Part shown: piece after piece, positions 1 through 8,863 of the stretch
Layout: every line of letters starts with the position of its first letter
Position numbering within the stretch: position 1 is the stretch's first letter
Source: Nonlabens dokdonensis DSW-6
Lineage (GTDB): Bacteria; Bacteroidota; Bacteroidia; Flavobacteriales; Flavobacteriaceae
Assembly (NCBI RefSeq): GCF_000332115.1
Contig: NC_020156.1
Location: 682,001-746,000, forward strand
Reading direction: 5' to 3'
Length of the DNA: 64,000 nucleotides
Position numbers and translations under genes: made by a program
Notes under the pieces: model-generated
The model's input: only the letters and a program-made list of their open reading frames with translations
What the model was told of the DNA's origin: nothing
The model's database searches: none

Positions 1-516
1 AATTTCATTGTTTTTGTAGGTTTCTAGCTCTCTAAGAACACCTTCATTATTAAAAACTTCTTTTTTAACAAGTCGGTCACCTTCGTACGTATGGATAATC
101 TTAGGTATGTAATTAGGTCCATTTTCTACTGTGATAAGGATCGTTTGTGGATTCTCACCTTCATAACTATACTTTGTAAGAGATGTGTTGTTAGTTCTAG
201 ATGCATAGGCTTTTATCGCACTTAATCTTCCCTGGTCGTCATAAGAATACTCTTGCGAGTTTTTCCTACCATCTGGATAAGTTTGTATATGAGAAAGATA
301 ATTACCGTCTTCATTAAAAGTGTATGTCGATGTACTTCTAGGCTTGATCTCATCTGTTTTATATTTATAAATCATAGTTTTTTCTACCAACTCTGTAGTT
401 CCTTGAGGTAGGTTCATTTTTGTGAGGTCACTGTTTGTTTGGCTAACGACTTCATCGCAAGAGGTGAAACTCAAGATAGCTATAAGTAATAGGCTCAGAT
501 AGGTATTTCTAATCAT
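1..516 (-). CDS. YD-repeat-like lipoprotein (3' end outside window)
   Basis: Reads in from the window edge, so only the N-terminal ~172 residues are seen. It starts with a short hydrophobic signal peptide ending in a lipobox-like LSFTSC (lipid Cys about residue 20), so it is probably anchored in the outer membrane or periplasm. The mature part has repeated Tyr-x-Tyr-Asp/Glu-x-x-Gly units (for example YSYDDQGR, YSYEGEN, HTYEGDR), the pattern of RHS/YD-type beta repeats. It resembles the secreted proteins encoded at 614-2413 and 4750-6159 and shares their upstream motif. Specific function is unknown. Confidence 0.75.
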   Translation of the reverse strand, partial: MIRNTYLSLLLIAILSFTSCDEVVSQTNSDLTKMNLPQGTTELVEKTMIYKYKTDEIKPRSTSTYTFNEDGNYLSHIQTYPDGRKNSQEYSYDDQGRLSAIKAYASRTNNTSLTKYSYEGENPQTILITVENGPNYIPKIIHTYEGDRLVKKEVFNNEGVLRELETYKNNEI

Positions 517-583
517 GATATGGGATTTTAAAAGGTATACTTGTTATGTACTAATAAAACTACTTTGTAAATCTAGATTTTGG

Positions 584-604
584 AATAGGGCAATTGCCTT
601 AAAT
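584..604 (-). promoter_or_regulatory. Shared upstream motif, copy 1
   Basis: On the minus strand this reads TAAGGCAATTGCCCTATT with A/T flanks. It contains the 10-bp palindrome GGCAATTGCC and lies 67 bp upstream of the lipoprotein start at 516. Near-identical copies precede four more genes in this cluster at similar distance, so a transcription-factor site or leader element is likely. Confidence 0.6.
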
Positions 605-613
605 GAATTGTAT

Positions 614-2413
614 TTATTGTTTATTATTTGAATGATAGCCAGAGTAAGAACTAACCTTTGCTCTTGCAGTCGTTTTTACATAGTTTCTCTGTTCTTTATC
701 AAGCATATTTAAAAATGTTAATACATCAACGCTACGAGGCATTAGCATGGTTAATTGGAAAGCAGCAGGCTTATTCACGACATATAATTCTTTGAATAAA
801 ATAGAATAAGCATCTATACGAGCGCTATCTGAGATTCCACTAGCGATTAGAGACTTCTCCATATCAGCAAGAATTTGTTTCATTTTTATTTTGCCATTAC
901 TTTCTTGAAAAGCACTTAAAAAGGCACTTGCTCTTTGTGAAATTGCAGTGGTCGTTAATGAAGGTTTGCTAGTATCTTCATCATTTCCTAAGCTTGTAGG
1001 TGGTGTATTTATTTGATTTGATAAATTGGCACTTTTTTTAGTAGGATCTTTTAAGTAAAGCTTTTCACCATTGTAAACATATGCAGGAAAAAATGTACGC
1101 AGAGGATTAGACGCAGAACCTTTTAAAACAAGATACGGCTCATCATCAACGTATATCACACTGTCACCAGCTGCGGTAAATCCCCATTTTGTGATCTTGC
1201 TGTAATCAAACTGTTCACCATTTGAAAAAATCTTATACACTTTTTTTTCATTTTCAATGGAATAGAACGATTGAACGTCTGTGTATTTTACAGAAGTGTA
1301 AAAATGTTTTGGATCGCTTTGATCTACATTTTGAGTTATGTAATGAGTGGTTCTAAGACTATCTGTGATATAGACACTTTTTTCTACATAATAGAGTTTC
1401 ATTTTACTGACTAATTTACCCTTATCAAATGCTCGCACTGAACCTTCATGATATTCCAGAATCGCCTCACTTCCTACTGTAACTTGAGGTGCCACACCTT
1501 GAAGTCCTAAATCTTCTTTAGACTTAAATGCATCTTTTGCATAGTAGTAATTTTTATCTTGTGGAATGTAAAAGAGCCCGCTATTATCTAGCGTTCTGGT
1601 AGCAATTATTTTTTTTGATGCATATCTATTATTAAATCTTGCTTTTGGAAAAATAATCTGTGAACCTTCCATATAATAGACACGTTCCCAATTCAATTGT
1701 TTACTTTTAATAGCCGCATCTATATCACTATAATATATTATAGAACGCGATAACTCATAAGGCATACTATTTGATTTCACCTTCTTTTTAATCCAATTTC
1801 CCTTTTCATCAAATTCATAGGTAGTTACCCTTTTGTCATTTGCGTATATACTTAAAACTTCTAGTCCATCCTTAAAGTGTTTTTTTTCACTGGTAATTTT
1901 GCCTTGGATATTGTAGGTTATGGTAACTATGAGTTCCCCTTTTTCATTTGCATATTCATAATTTAACTTTTCAATAGTGTTGTTCTGTTTTGAATTACTT
2001 GTTTTTTCAACAACACGATTACGAGAATCATATTTGTACGTATATATCCAAAAATCATTTTCTTCTCTTATTATGTTTTTGTTTAAATCATATTCAAAAA
2101 ATGAAGGGCTTGACGCAAAAGCACTTTTTTGTGTTGTTACAAGTCCATTCTTAAGAAGTAAATAATCTTTTTTATCCTTAATAGCTTGTTCTAATGTGAT
2201 ATTGCTTTCTAAATAAGGTACTTTCCCATTTCTAGGATACTCCTTAAAATCCATACTATATACATCACCCTGCAATTCATTTATGGCAAGTTCTTTCCAA
2301 TACGGCCCATAAGGATTGAGAGGCGCATTCACTTTATCTATGAAGACTTGTGACTGTAGGGTGTACGCTTTCGCAAAAGCGAGAATCATTATTAAGACTA
2401 CATTCAATTTCAT
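614..2413 (-). CDS. Secreted YD-repeat-like protein, ~599 aa
   Basis: The chosen start is the ATG at 2413, because the next residues form a clean signal peptide (MKLNVVLIMIL..., cleavage near TLQSQ). A start at 2434 would only add seven residues. The mature protein has Tyr/Asp-rich repeats such as YTYKYDSRNR and TTYEFDEKGN, typical of RHS/YD-type beta strands, and a conserved QGDVYSMD segment near the N-terminus that recurs as QGDVYTID in the paralogue at 4750-6159. The signal peptide contains a one-mismatch copy of the AFAKA palindrome (2366-2381). It is probably exported. No catalytic motif or toxin domain was recognised, and its role is unknown. Confidence 0.7.
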   Translation of the reverse strand: MKLNVVLIMILAFAKAYTLQSQVFIDKVNAPLNPYGPYWKELAINELQGDVYSMDFKEYPRNGKVPYLESNITLEQAIKDKKDYLLLKNGLVTTQKSAFASSPSFFEYDLNKNIIREENDFWIYTYKYDSRNRVVEKTSNSKQNNTIEKLNYEYANEKGELIVTITYNIQGKITSEKKHFKDGLEVLSIYANDKRVTTYEFDEKGNWIKKKVKSNSMPYELSRSIIYYSDIDAAIKSKQLNWERVYYMEGSQIIFPKARFNNRYASKKIIATRTLDNSGLFYIPQDKNYYYAKDAFKSKEDLGLQGVAPQVTVGSEAILEYHEGSVRAFDKGKLVSKMKLYYVEKSVYITDSLRTTHYITQNVDQSDPKHFYTSVKYTDVQSFYSIENEKKVYKIFSNGEQFDYSKITKWGFTAAGDSVIYVDDEPYLVLKGSASNPLRTFFPAYVYNGEKLYLKDPTKKSANLSNQINTPPTSLGNDEDTSKPSLTTTAISQRASAFLSAFQESNGKIKMKQILADMEKSLIASGISDSARIDAYSILFKELYVVNKPAAFQLTMLMPRSVDVLTFLNMLDKEQRNYVKTTARAKVSSYSGYHSNNKQ

Positions 2414-2460
2414 TATATCTATATTGTAAATCAAAATTAATTGGAATCAAGAAGTTATAA

Positions 2461-2481
2461 AATAGGGCAATTGCCTTAAAT
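2461..2481 (-). promoter_or_regulatory. Shared upstream motif, copy 2
   Basis: Exact copy of the motif at 584-604, in the same orientation, 47 bp upstream of the start at 2413. Its outer edge touches the stop codon of the next gene (2481), so it occupies nearly the whole gap between the two genes. Confidence 0.6.
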
Positions 2482-4264
2482 TAACTTTTACTCCACTTGC
2501 TGTTTTGAAGTCTAGCGATCAAGAAAATTTTATTTTTCCAGTACCAAACTTGTGCCTGCTTAGGATAAACTTCTTGATTCAAATACATAGTAGTTTGCAG
2601 TGGTCTCTCTAAAACAGCATTGAACTTCTTGAACTTTTCTGGAGTATAATGTTGCTTAAAATATGTCTTGGCATCATTATCTGAATTAAAAACAAGTTCT
2701 ACCTCAACTAATTTAGGTGATTGATCATAATTAAATTTATAAGCCGCATAATTAAAAGGCTGGCCTTTGTAAAAAACATTATGGTATACTAATTTTTTAT
2801 CTGCAGTGAAGTCTACTTTGCTATTTTGAAGCGCTCGATGAAAATCTGTTGCGCTGACTTCAAATCCCATGTTACCATCTTCAAAAACAAATAGTTCTTT
2901 GAAACTGGTGTTAGCTCCGTCTGGTAAATTTACAGTGTGAGGGTTTTCAATATCTCTAGAATTATATATTCCTGCACCAGTCTTTATCGCTCGATAATAC
3001 CTCTTTACTAGAAGACCATTTTCCCCAGTAATATTGACATTAATATTAAGATGGTCTTTATGAAGCAAAAAATCAGGAGGCATGAGGTTTTTTTCAAACG
3101 GTGCAAAACCTAACAGTTTTTCTGTATCATCCTTGAAAGTGATGGTCTTTCTGCTTATCTCCTTATTTTGCTGATTGTAAATAATAAATTCAGCTTGTTT
3201 GATTGCAAATGATTCGAGAGGTTGTTCTAAGGTTAGATAGAAATTAGGTTTCGAATTTTCATCAAAGAACAAACTGGTCTTCAAATTAATTATAGCATTT
3301 TCACGTAGATCAGAAATTTTTTCTGGATAAAGCACATCTATATTCGCAAAGAACAATCCTTCTCTAGACATTAATTTATGTGCAGCAAAGGAGATATATC
3401 CATAACCATTATCGCCCAAATCTGTTCCCCAAGAATTTTTGAATATAAAACCCTTGTCGTTATAACCTACTATATTCACCGCATGAGCGCCATAGTTATT
3501 TATGGTAGTACCATCTTCTAGCTTTGTTTTAGCATTTATCAAATAATAAGGTAGTTTACCAGTAAAAATATCGTTAGTAAGATCGCCTTCATAAGTTTCA
3601 AAAATATCAATGTACCTTTTACGTTCTCCATTAATAGCAACACTTATAGTTGGTAAAATGGTTGTAATGCTGTAGTCTGAGTTTGTGACCACACTGGTAC
3701 ATGAATATTTGTATAAATAACCGCAATATTCAGAACTCCAGTATCTAAAAGCTTTTTAAGTTGCTCTACATCATGGATGGTTCTAGCATCTATATGAATA
3801 AAGTTATCGTCTTTAATACCGTAAGTAGCATTTTTACTGTATTGATACAAGCCTACTTTACCTACTTGAGCTCCTTTAATAAGTCTTGTAAAATCGTTAG
3901 TATCACTTTCCCAATCTAACGATCCTCCATTATAAGGCATTACAGACTCTGCAACAATTCCATAACTAGCAAGTGGTTTTTTGTAATTAATAAATAAATC
4001 TCCTTCTTGATAAGTAACACCAGGTTGACTGTGTTTGAGAGCAGCATAAAGATATTGCTCACTCACATCTGACGGCATATAAGGTGTGACCTCGAGAGTA
4101 GCAGCTACACTAAAAGCAGTACAAGTACCACGACTTCCTTGATTCTTAACAGGACTTTGATAATGACGGTAATCTACTTGAGCTGAGCTAAGAAAAGACA
4201 TTAAGAAAAAGACTAAAATGGTTATCGCTTTCGCGAAAGCGAGATCAAAACTGTTATTATACAT
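2481..4264 (-). pseudogene. Papain-family (C1A) cysteine peptidase, frameshifted
   Basis: Two minus-strand frames (3644-4264 and 2481-3692) together encode one papain-like protein of about 590 residues. The upstream frame has a signal peptide (ending SFLSSAQ) and the catalytic-Cys block SPVKNQGSRGTCTAFS. The downstream frame has the catalytic-His block GAHAVNIVGY, the catalytic-Asn block FKNSWG, and a ~250-residue C-terminal extension. The frames overlap by 49 bp, so a single-base shift around 3650-3690 splits the Cys from the His/Asn. As read, no active enzyme would be made. A sequencing error, or a programmed shift, could also explain it. The signal peptide contains an exact copy of the 16-bp palindrome. 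Confidence 0.75.
4226..4241. repeat. 16-bp palindrome copy (AFAKA frame)
   Basis: Perfect CGCTTTCGCGAAAGCG inside the signal-peptide coding region of the peptidase, read as LAFAKA. Confidence 0.9.
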
Positions 4265-4290
4265 AATAAATGAGTTTTATTTAAAACAAA

Positions 4291-4336
4291 ATTGCCCTAA
4301 ATCAGTACGAATTGAAATAGGGCAATTGCCTTAAAT
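4291..4336 (-). promoter_or_regulatory. Shared upstream motif, copy 3, within an inverted repeat
   Basis: The motif at 4316-4336 is identical to copies 1 and 2 and lies 51 bp upstream of the peptidase start at 4264. A partial inverted copy (ATTGCCCT at 4291-4298) faces it and could form a stem with AGGGCAAT at 4319-4326. The stretch may therefore also end transcription of the neighbouring membrane-protein gene. Confidence 0.55.
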
Positions 4337-4385
4337 AAAAGTGTATTTCATGATCAATAAAAATCGCAAAAGGTATTTTAGTTTA

Positions 4386-4775
4386 TTAATCAAATAGGAG
4401 TAATAGTACAAAACAAACAAACGCAATGAACAACGCCGCGCCCTGCAACCATAATGTTATTTTGAGCAGTCTAGTTGTACCGTATGCCCGATATCCTAAA
4501 TATGCTAACACCACAGAGGCTAGGAAAAAGGGTAGGCATATAAACACAATCATATAATATATCCATATCCAACTGGTAAGGATGCAATAAATAGCAAGCA
4601 CTAGTGCTGGAATCACTAACCATTTGTGGCGACTCAATGGGTTTTTACCTAATACTTTTGCTAGTAGGCAAACGACTATTAAAATAACGAAAGCCGTGCC
4701 CCAAGTCGCTATGAAAAATTCTAATTCAGTAGTATTCACAAGTTCAATTTTAAGGTGCTTTTTCAAATAAATCAC
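4386..4775 (-). CDS. Small polytopic membrane protein
   Basis: A 129-residue protein with four predicted hydrophobic segments, rich in Trp/Tyr/Phe (SWIWIYYMIVF). It is clearly a paralogue of the protein at 6710-7048: both share the order T-S-W-x-W-x-Y-Y, a Leu-Pro step, and a ...Y-x-A/G-Y-R-x-Y/I stretch. The ATG at 4775 overlaps the end of the upstream gene by 26 bp. A GTG at 4739 would remove the overlap and leave the first membrane segment intact, so the start is uncertain. It is probably in the inner membrane and co-transcribed with the secreted protein upstream. No family was recognised with confidence. Confidence 0.7.
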   Translation of the reverse strand: MIYLKKHLKIELVNTTELEFFIATWGTAFVILIVVCLLAKVLGKNPLSRHKWLVIPALVLAIYCILTSWIWIYYMIVFICLPFFLASVVLAYLGYRAYGTTRLLKITLWLQGAALFIAFVCFVLLLLFD

Positions 4776-6159
4776 CGCTTACATAAGCATCTGCAATGCC
4801 TATTCTATTGCGAGTCATCGTTTCAAACGGCGGTAATACATAGCTGGGCATACCTTCTATTACCATTACTGGATTCCCGTTTTCTAGATATTTAACAACT
4901 ACATCGCGGTTGTCAAACATAGAAACACCTTTGTCTACAATTACTAGTGTATCTTCATTTGTAATCACATAAAAGGCTTTTTTTGTCTCATCTACCTTAG
5001 CTAGCGGGACAATGGGCACGTCATCATACAAAGCATTCAAGTGAAAATAGGTCATGCCAGATACCTTATCATAAAATACGCGTGCTATTCCTAGCATGGC
5101 AGTTACTATCTGACTGTTATCTAAAATCATATTTCTGTCCAATACAATGAGATCGTTTTCTATATAAATCGCAATATATGGAGTGGCAGCATAAGCACTT
5201 TTAACATGATAAACCGTTTTTAACGCATAGGAAGATTTCATGTCGTCTAGTGCATAAAAATAATCTCCCGTCAGGTTATTGTAAACAAATACCGCGTTAA
5301 CTGCTGGAACATGTTTTAATGTGAAGATGTCACTCTCTTTACCGTTGACTTTGAGTGTAAAAATGGGTTGCGTGACATCATTATTGATAAAATCTTTTAT
5401 AATAGTAAGTTCCTCTGCTTTAGGTCGCTCGCTGTGGTAAGTTATTGTGCGGTAATCTGAAATAGGTTCTTTCTCTCCAGGATAGAGAACTGTTTTAGAA
5501 ATCCAATTATTATGGTGGTCAAATTCATAAGTGTTTTGATAGGTCTTATTACTATTAAACACTTCCAGACCGTTTAAAAAATGCAATTCTGAGGTTTCTT
5601 TTTTCTGCTTACTGCCATCTTTAGTAATTCTAAGTTGGGTGACTTTTAAAAGCGCTCCATCTTGTTTGTATGTGAATTTCTTTGTGTGTGCATTCAACGG
5701 ATTTAAATTTACAAAAACACTCAGTCTATTTTGTGCATCATAGCTATAGGTGCTTGTAACTTCACCGTCAGTGAGCGCGGTAGTGATAAGACCTGATTTG
5801 TTATACACATATTCAAAACTACGGTCCAGAACGCCTGCATCATAAAAAGTAAGTTTAACAAGGTTGTTATTTACATCATACTCGCGCACTGCGCCAGGAA
5901 AATCTGGATCGTTGATATCATCAACCGTCCATATCTTGTTTTGAATTAAACCGTCCATATTTACACCTGCGTAGTTTCCATTAACGTCAAAATATAGGTC
6001 ATCTATGGTATAAACATCACCTTGCACCTGCTGTGCATCTAGTCTACGTGCATCTGGAATAAAATTGAGCGGTGCATGTTGCCAAAATGGTTTCTGAGCG
6101 TTTACAGAAAGGTTAAGTAACACTATTGTGATCGCTATAATTTTGGTAATATTTTTCAT
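4750..6159 (-). CDS. Secreted YD-repeat-like protein, 469 aa
   Basis: Begins with a typical signal peptide (MKNITKIIAITIVLLNLSVNAQ) and is a shorter paralogue of the protein at 614-2413. The two share the early QGDVYTID block, then alternating Tyr-rich repeats (FEYVYNKSG, STYSYDAQNR, NTYEFDHHN). The second half is a series of short hydrophobic beta strands with no catalytic motif that I can see. It overlaps the downstream membrane-protein gene by 26 bp, suggesting co-translation. It may be a cell-surface or periplasmic scaffold, but this rests only on the repeat type. Confidence 0.7.
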   Translation of the reverse strand: MKNITKIIAITIVLLNLSVNAQKPFWQHAPLNFIPDARRLDAQQVQGDVYTIDDLYFDVNGNYAGVNMDGLIQNKIWTVDDINDPDFPGAVREYDVNNNLVKLTFYDAGVLDRSFEYVYNKSGLITTALTDGEVTSTYSYDAQNRLSVFVNLNPLNAHTKKFTYKQDGALLKVTQLRITKDGSKQKKETSELHFLNGLEVFNSNKTYQNTYEFDHHNNWISKTVLYPGEKEPISDYRTITYHSERPKAEELTIIKDFINNDVTQPIFTLKVNGKESDIFTLKHVPAVNAVFVYNNLTGDYFYALDDMKSSYALKTVYHVKSAYAATPYIAIYIENDLIVLDRNMILDNSQIVTAMLGIARVFYDKVSGMTYFHLNALYDDVPIVPLAKVDETKKAFYVITNEDTLVIVDKGVSMFDNRDVVVKYLENGNPVMVIEGMPSYVLPPFETMTRNRIGIADAYVSGDLFEKAP

Positions 6160-6182
6160 AACATCCCATTTATATCAAACAA

Positions 6183-6229
6183 AATTACCCTATTTCAATA
6201 CTATTTGAAATAGGGCAATTGCCTTAAAA
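6183..6229 (-). promoter_or_regulatory. Shared upstream motif, copy 4, with long inverted repeat
   Basis: The motif at 6209-6229 lies 49 bp upstream of the start at 6159. Here its flank is extended into an inverted repeat: AATTACCCTATTTCAA (6183-6198) faces TTGAAATAGGGCAATT (6205-6220) with one mismatch. It could act as both operator and terminator between the two transcription units. Confidence 0.6.
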
Positions 6230-6250
6230 GATTGATTTTAATCCGTCCTA

Positions 6251-6706
6251 CTAAGCTGTAGATACTGATAACACCACCTGACTCATGGGAGCTACTACCA
6301 CTATAGCTTCTTTGCTTTCTGTGCATTTTGCCATCTGTTTTCTAGATAATCTAAACTTTTTACCTGCCAATAGAATATAGCGTGTTTCTGACTTATTTCG
6401 CCTACTACCTATACGATTGTATCTTTTAAAATCCACTTTTTTATTCACTATACCATGATATTCTTCTACTTCGCTTGTTGAGAGATCCTTCAATTTTTTA
6501 AAATGGTGTTGGGTAAAAATGAGTACTGCCATTGCAGGAATTCCTACGGCAGCCGCACGCATCACAAAAGGCAAAGAGGGAAAACTATAGGCCACCCATA
6601 AAAAGAGAAAAAAAACTGGCAGGATCAAAAGAATGATCCATGTAGATTTTTTTAGTGATTTTTGTTCGTCTAGGGTCATCGCTCTGACTGTCTTGTTTAA
6701 TTCCAT
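6251..6706 (-). CDS. Two-helix membrane protein, unknown
   Basis: 151 residues. A short cytoplasmic N-terminus is followed by two hydrophobic helices (about residues 24-43 and 48-64) and then a basic soluble tail of ~85 residues. The tail has RYNRIGSRRNKSETRY and ends in alternating hydrophobic residues that look like a small beta domain. It is 3 bp downstream of the next membrane-protein gene and is probably in one operon with it and the lipoprotein. I do not recognise the family. Confidence 0.65.
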   Translation of the reverse strand: MELNKTVRAMTLDEQKSLKKSTWIILLILPVFFLFLWVAYSFPSLPFVMRAAAVGIPAMAVLIFTQHHFKKLKDLSTSEVEEYHGIVNKKVDFKRYNRIGSRRNKSETRYILLAGKKFRLSRKQMAKCTESKEAIVVVAPMSQVVLSVSTA

Positions 6707-6709
6707 AAT

Positions 6710-7048
6710 TTAGATAATATTAAAAAATAAAGCTCCTAAAATGGAGAGGATTACAGCTATGATTTGCAAACCAATAATAACTCTGATGATTTTATTGCTT
6801 GCGTTAATTCTATAAGCCATATAACCACTTATCATAGATAAAAATAATGCTGGTAAACTTACATAAAGGCAGAAATAATACAACCACATCCAGCTCGTGC
6901 ATAATGCAAAAACAGCTAGTATAATGGAAGGAACCGCAAAGAAATGATAACTGTTATTACTAGGCTCCTTTGTTTTTATAAAAAAAGTTATTCCTAAAAC
7001 AGCCAAAATAATACAAAAGACTACCGCTATGTTACCTACTATTCCCAT
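6710..7048 (-). CDS. Small polytopic membrane protein, paralogue of 4386-4775
   Basis: 112 residues with about four hydrophobic segments and almost no soluble loops. The core TSWMWLYYFCLYVSLP aligns with TSWIWIYYMIVFICLP in the protein at 4386-4775. It sits between a lipoprotein gene (4 bp away) and a two-helix membrane-protein gene (3 bp away), so the three form one compact operon. Function is unknown. The duplication of this family next to YD-type secreted proteins suggests a repeated functional unit. Confidence 0.7.
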   Translation of the reverse strand: MGIVGNIAVVFCIILAVLGITFFIKTKEPSNNSYHFFAVPSIILAVFALCTSWMWLYYFCLYVSLPALFLSMISGYMAYRINASNKIIRVIIGLQIIAVILSILGALFFNII

Positions 7049-7052
7049 TATT

Positions 7053-7436
7053 TCAATCTACAATTTTAAGGGAACGTTGTTTTTCAAAAACCTCATTACA
7101 TATATGTAACTGAACTTTTTCATCCTTGAAAATCTCCAAAGAAGATAAAACAGAAACCGCGTTAAGCGCATAATCCATAGATTCATCTGTAAAATACTTC
7201 TCTTGAGTTACCATATTGATGTTTATGATACTGTCTTTAACCAGTTGAAAACTCACATCACCATCCTGGCCATATCCATTTTCTGACATCATTTCTGAAA
7301 AAGCTTTTGCTTGATCTTTCATTGTATCTGGCTTGTAAAATACTTCTACACCATTAGTTTTTACATGGGGACCATAACCATCTATATCGCAGGATACAAT
7401 TAGAATTAAAACGATTATTCCTATAAACTTTTTCAT
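7053..7436 (-). CDS. Small lipoprotein
   Basis: 127 residues with a short hydrophobic leader and lipobox (LILIVSC, lipid Cys at residue 16), followed by a soluble domain of ~110 residues with no recognised motif. It is the first gene of the minus-strand operon running to 6251. A copy of the shared motif, in inverted orientation and with one mismatch, lies 54 bp upstream. Probable periplasmic or outer-membrane lipoprotein of unknown role. Confidence 0.7.
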   Translation of the reverse strand: MKKFIGIIVLILIVSCDIDGYGPHVKTNGVEVFYKPDTMKDQAKAFSEMMSENGYGQDGDVSFQLVKDSIININMVTQEKYFTDESMDYALNAVSVLSSLEIFKDEKVQLHICNEVFEKQRSLKIVD

Positions 7437-7490
7437 GATTGGTTTTTTAAATGATGTAACAAAACTCCTTTATTTCTATTTATCTATCAA

Positions 7491-7509
7491 TAAGGCAATT
7501 GTCCTATTT
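7491..7509 (+). promoter_or_regulatory. Shared upstream motif, copy 5 (inverted)
   Basis: Plus strand reads TAAGGCAATTGTCCTATTT, one mismatch to the other four copies and in opposite orientation. It lies 54 bp upstream of the lipoprotein start at 7436. Because the core is palindromic, a dimeric regulator could still bind it. Confidence 0.45.
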
Positions 7510-7565
7510 ATTACAATTTCGATCTCTTTCAATAACTGTTTTCAAAAGAGAATTGATAATGATCT

Positions 7566-7581
7566 CGCTTTCGCGAAAGCG
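7566..7581. repeat. 16-bp palindrome copy (intergenic)
   Basis: Perfect CGCTTTCGCGAAAGCG in the divergent gap between the lipoprotein (7436) and the rhodanese gene (7696). Apart from this and the motif at 7491, I see nothing else in the 258-bp gap except A/T-rich promoter-like sequence. Confidence 0.9.
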
Positions 7582-7695
7582 GAATCACAACAATCTATTA
7601 ACATAAAAATTTAAATAAGAATCCTATTTCAAGAAAGTATCAACTACTTTAGACGTCTATTGAATAAGTACAATTCATAAAATATAATTTTACCT

Positions 7696-7998
7696 ATGTT
7701 CGGATTATTTAGTAAAAAGAAAAAACAAACCATCGCCAAGTATCTCAAAGAAGGAGCGCAGTTAGTTGATGTACGCACTGCATCAGAGTTTAATAGCGAT
7801 CATATTAAAGGTTCTAAAAATATTCCCGTACAAGGTATTGATCAAAAAATAGAAACCTTAGATAAAAGCAAACCTGTAATCGTGTATTGCGCAATGGGTG
7901 GAAGAAGTAACATTGCCGCCTCAAAGTTAAAAGCTAATGGATTTAAAGTAGCAAACGCCGGCGGCATAGGCTCCATGAGAAAACATCTCAAATCGTGA
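7696..7998 (+). CDS. Single-domain rhodanese-like protein
   Basis: 100 residues, one rhodanese domain. The LVDVRTASEFNSDHIKGSKNIP block is typical of the family, and the active-site loop CAMGGRS carries the sulfur-accepting Cys at residue 65. Single-domain rhodaneses transfer sulfane sulfur from donors such as thiosulfate or persulfide to thiol acceptors. There is no signal peptide (N-terminus is MFGLFSKKKK), so it is cytoplasmic. It lies 34 bp before the AraC-type regulator and is probably co-transcribed. Its physiological substrate cannot be told from sequence. Confidence 0.88.
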   Translation: MFGLFSKKKKQTIAKYLKEGAQLVDVRTASEFNSDHIKGSKNIPVQGIDQKIETLDKSKPVIVYCAMGGRSNIAASKLKANGFKVANAGGIGSMRKHLKS

Positions 7999-8032
7999 TA
8001 CTTTTATTATATATTCTTCCTACTTTTAGTTT

Positions 8033-8863
8033 ATGAAATTAGATTACCACAACATAAAAGATGAAGGGAAATTTACCGTAACTAGTTTTCAATGCGGTCC
8101 ATCTTTGCAACTGTTGCAAGAAAAGGGGTTGTATAAAATCGTATGGTGTACTGAAGGTGAAGAAAAAATAGTCGTAGATGGCTATGATGTCATTTTAAAA
8201 AAGAACCAGGTTCTATTTTGCACTCCGGTAAATATTGTGGACATTCCTAAAGATAATTACGGTTTAATTGCCTTCGTATTTAATAGAGAATTCTATTGCA
8301 TCCAGCACAATGATCCAGAAGTATCCTGCATGGGACTTTTATTCTACGGCTCTAGCAGCGCACCTATTATAGATTTAAATGAAAAGCACCAGCGCAGTTT
8401 TAATGCCATGCTCGTTTTATTTCAAGAAGAGTTTGAAACAAAAGATCATATTCAAGGCGAGATGTTGCGCACCCTTTTAAAAAGAATGTTGATCACCTCG
8501 ACAAGACTTATCAAACAGGAAACTAATCAAGCAAATCTTTCCATTAAACAAGTAGACCTCATTAGAAAATTTAATATTCTGGTAGAACAACATTACAAAG
8601 AGAAACATCAAGTTGCTGACTATGCAGAGTTACTCTATAAATCACCTAAAACGCTCTCTAATTTCTTCAAAAAACACAACGTAAGTTCACCACTTAAAAT
8701 TATAAATGAACGTATAGCTGCTGAAGCCAAGCGATTACTACTTTATTCTGATAAAAGTGCTGAAGAAATTGCCTACGAATTGGGTTATAACGAACCGAGT
8801 CATTTTTCTAAATTTTTTAAAAAACAAACAGGAAGCTCACCTCTAGCTTTCAGAAAAGCTTAA
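8033..8863 (+). CDS. AraC-family transcriptional regulator
   Basis: 276 residues. The N-terminal ~150 residues look like a cupin-type sensor domain (short beta strands, GYDVILKKNQVLFCTP). The C-terminal ~100 residues hold the two helix-turn-helix units of AraC/XylS proteins, with the hallmark end EEIAYELGYNEPSHFSKFFK followed by G-x-S-P-L-A-F-R. The target is unknown, perhaps the rhodanese upstream or the lipoprotein that converges on it. The stop overlaps that of the minus-strand lipoprotein gene by 4 bp. Confidence 0.9.
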   Translation: MKLDYHNIKDEGKFTVTSFQCGPSLQLLQEKGLYKIVWCTEGEEKIVVDGYDVILKKNQVLFCTPVNIVDIPKDNYGLIAFVFNREFYCIQHNDPEVSCMGLLFYGSSSAPIIDLNEKHQRSFNAMLVLFQEEFETKDHIQGEMLRTLLKRMLITSTRLIKQETNQANLSIKQVDLIRKFNILVEQHYKEKHQVADYAELLYKSPKTLSNFFKKHNVSSPLKIINERIAAEAKRLLLYSDKSAEEIAYELGYNEPSHFSKFFKKQTGSSPLAFRKA

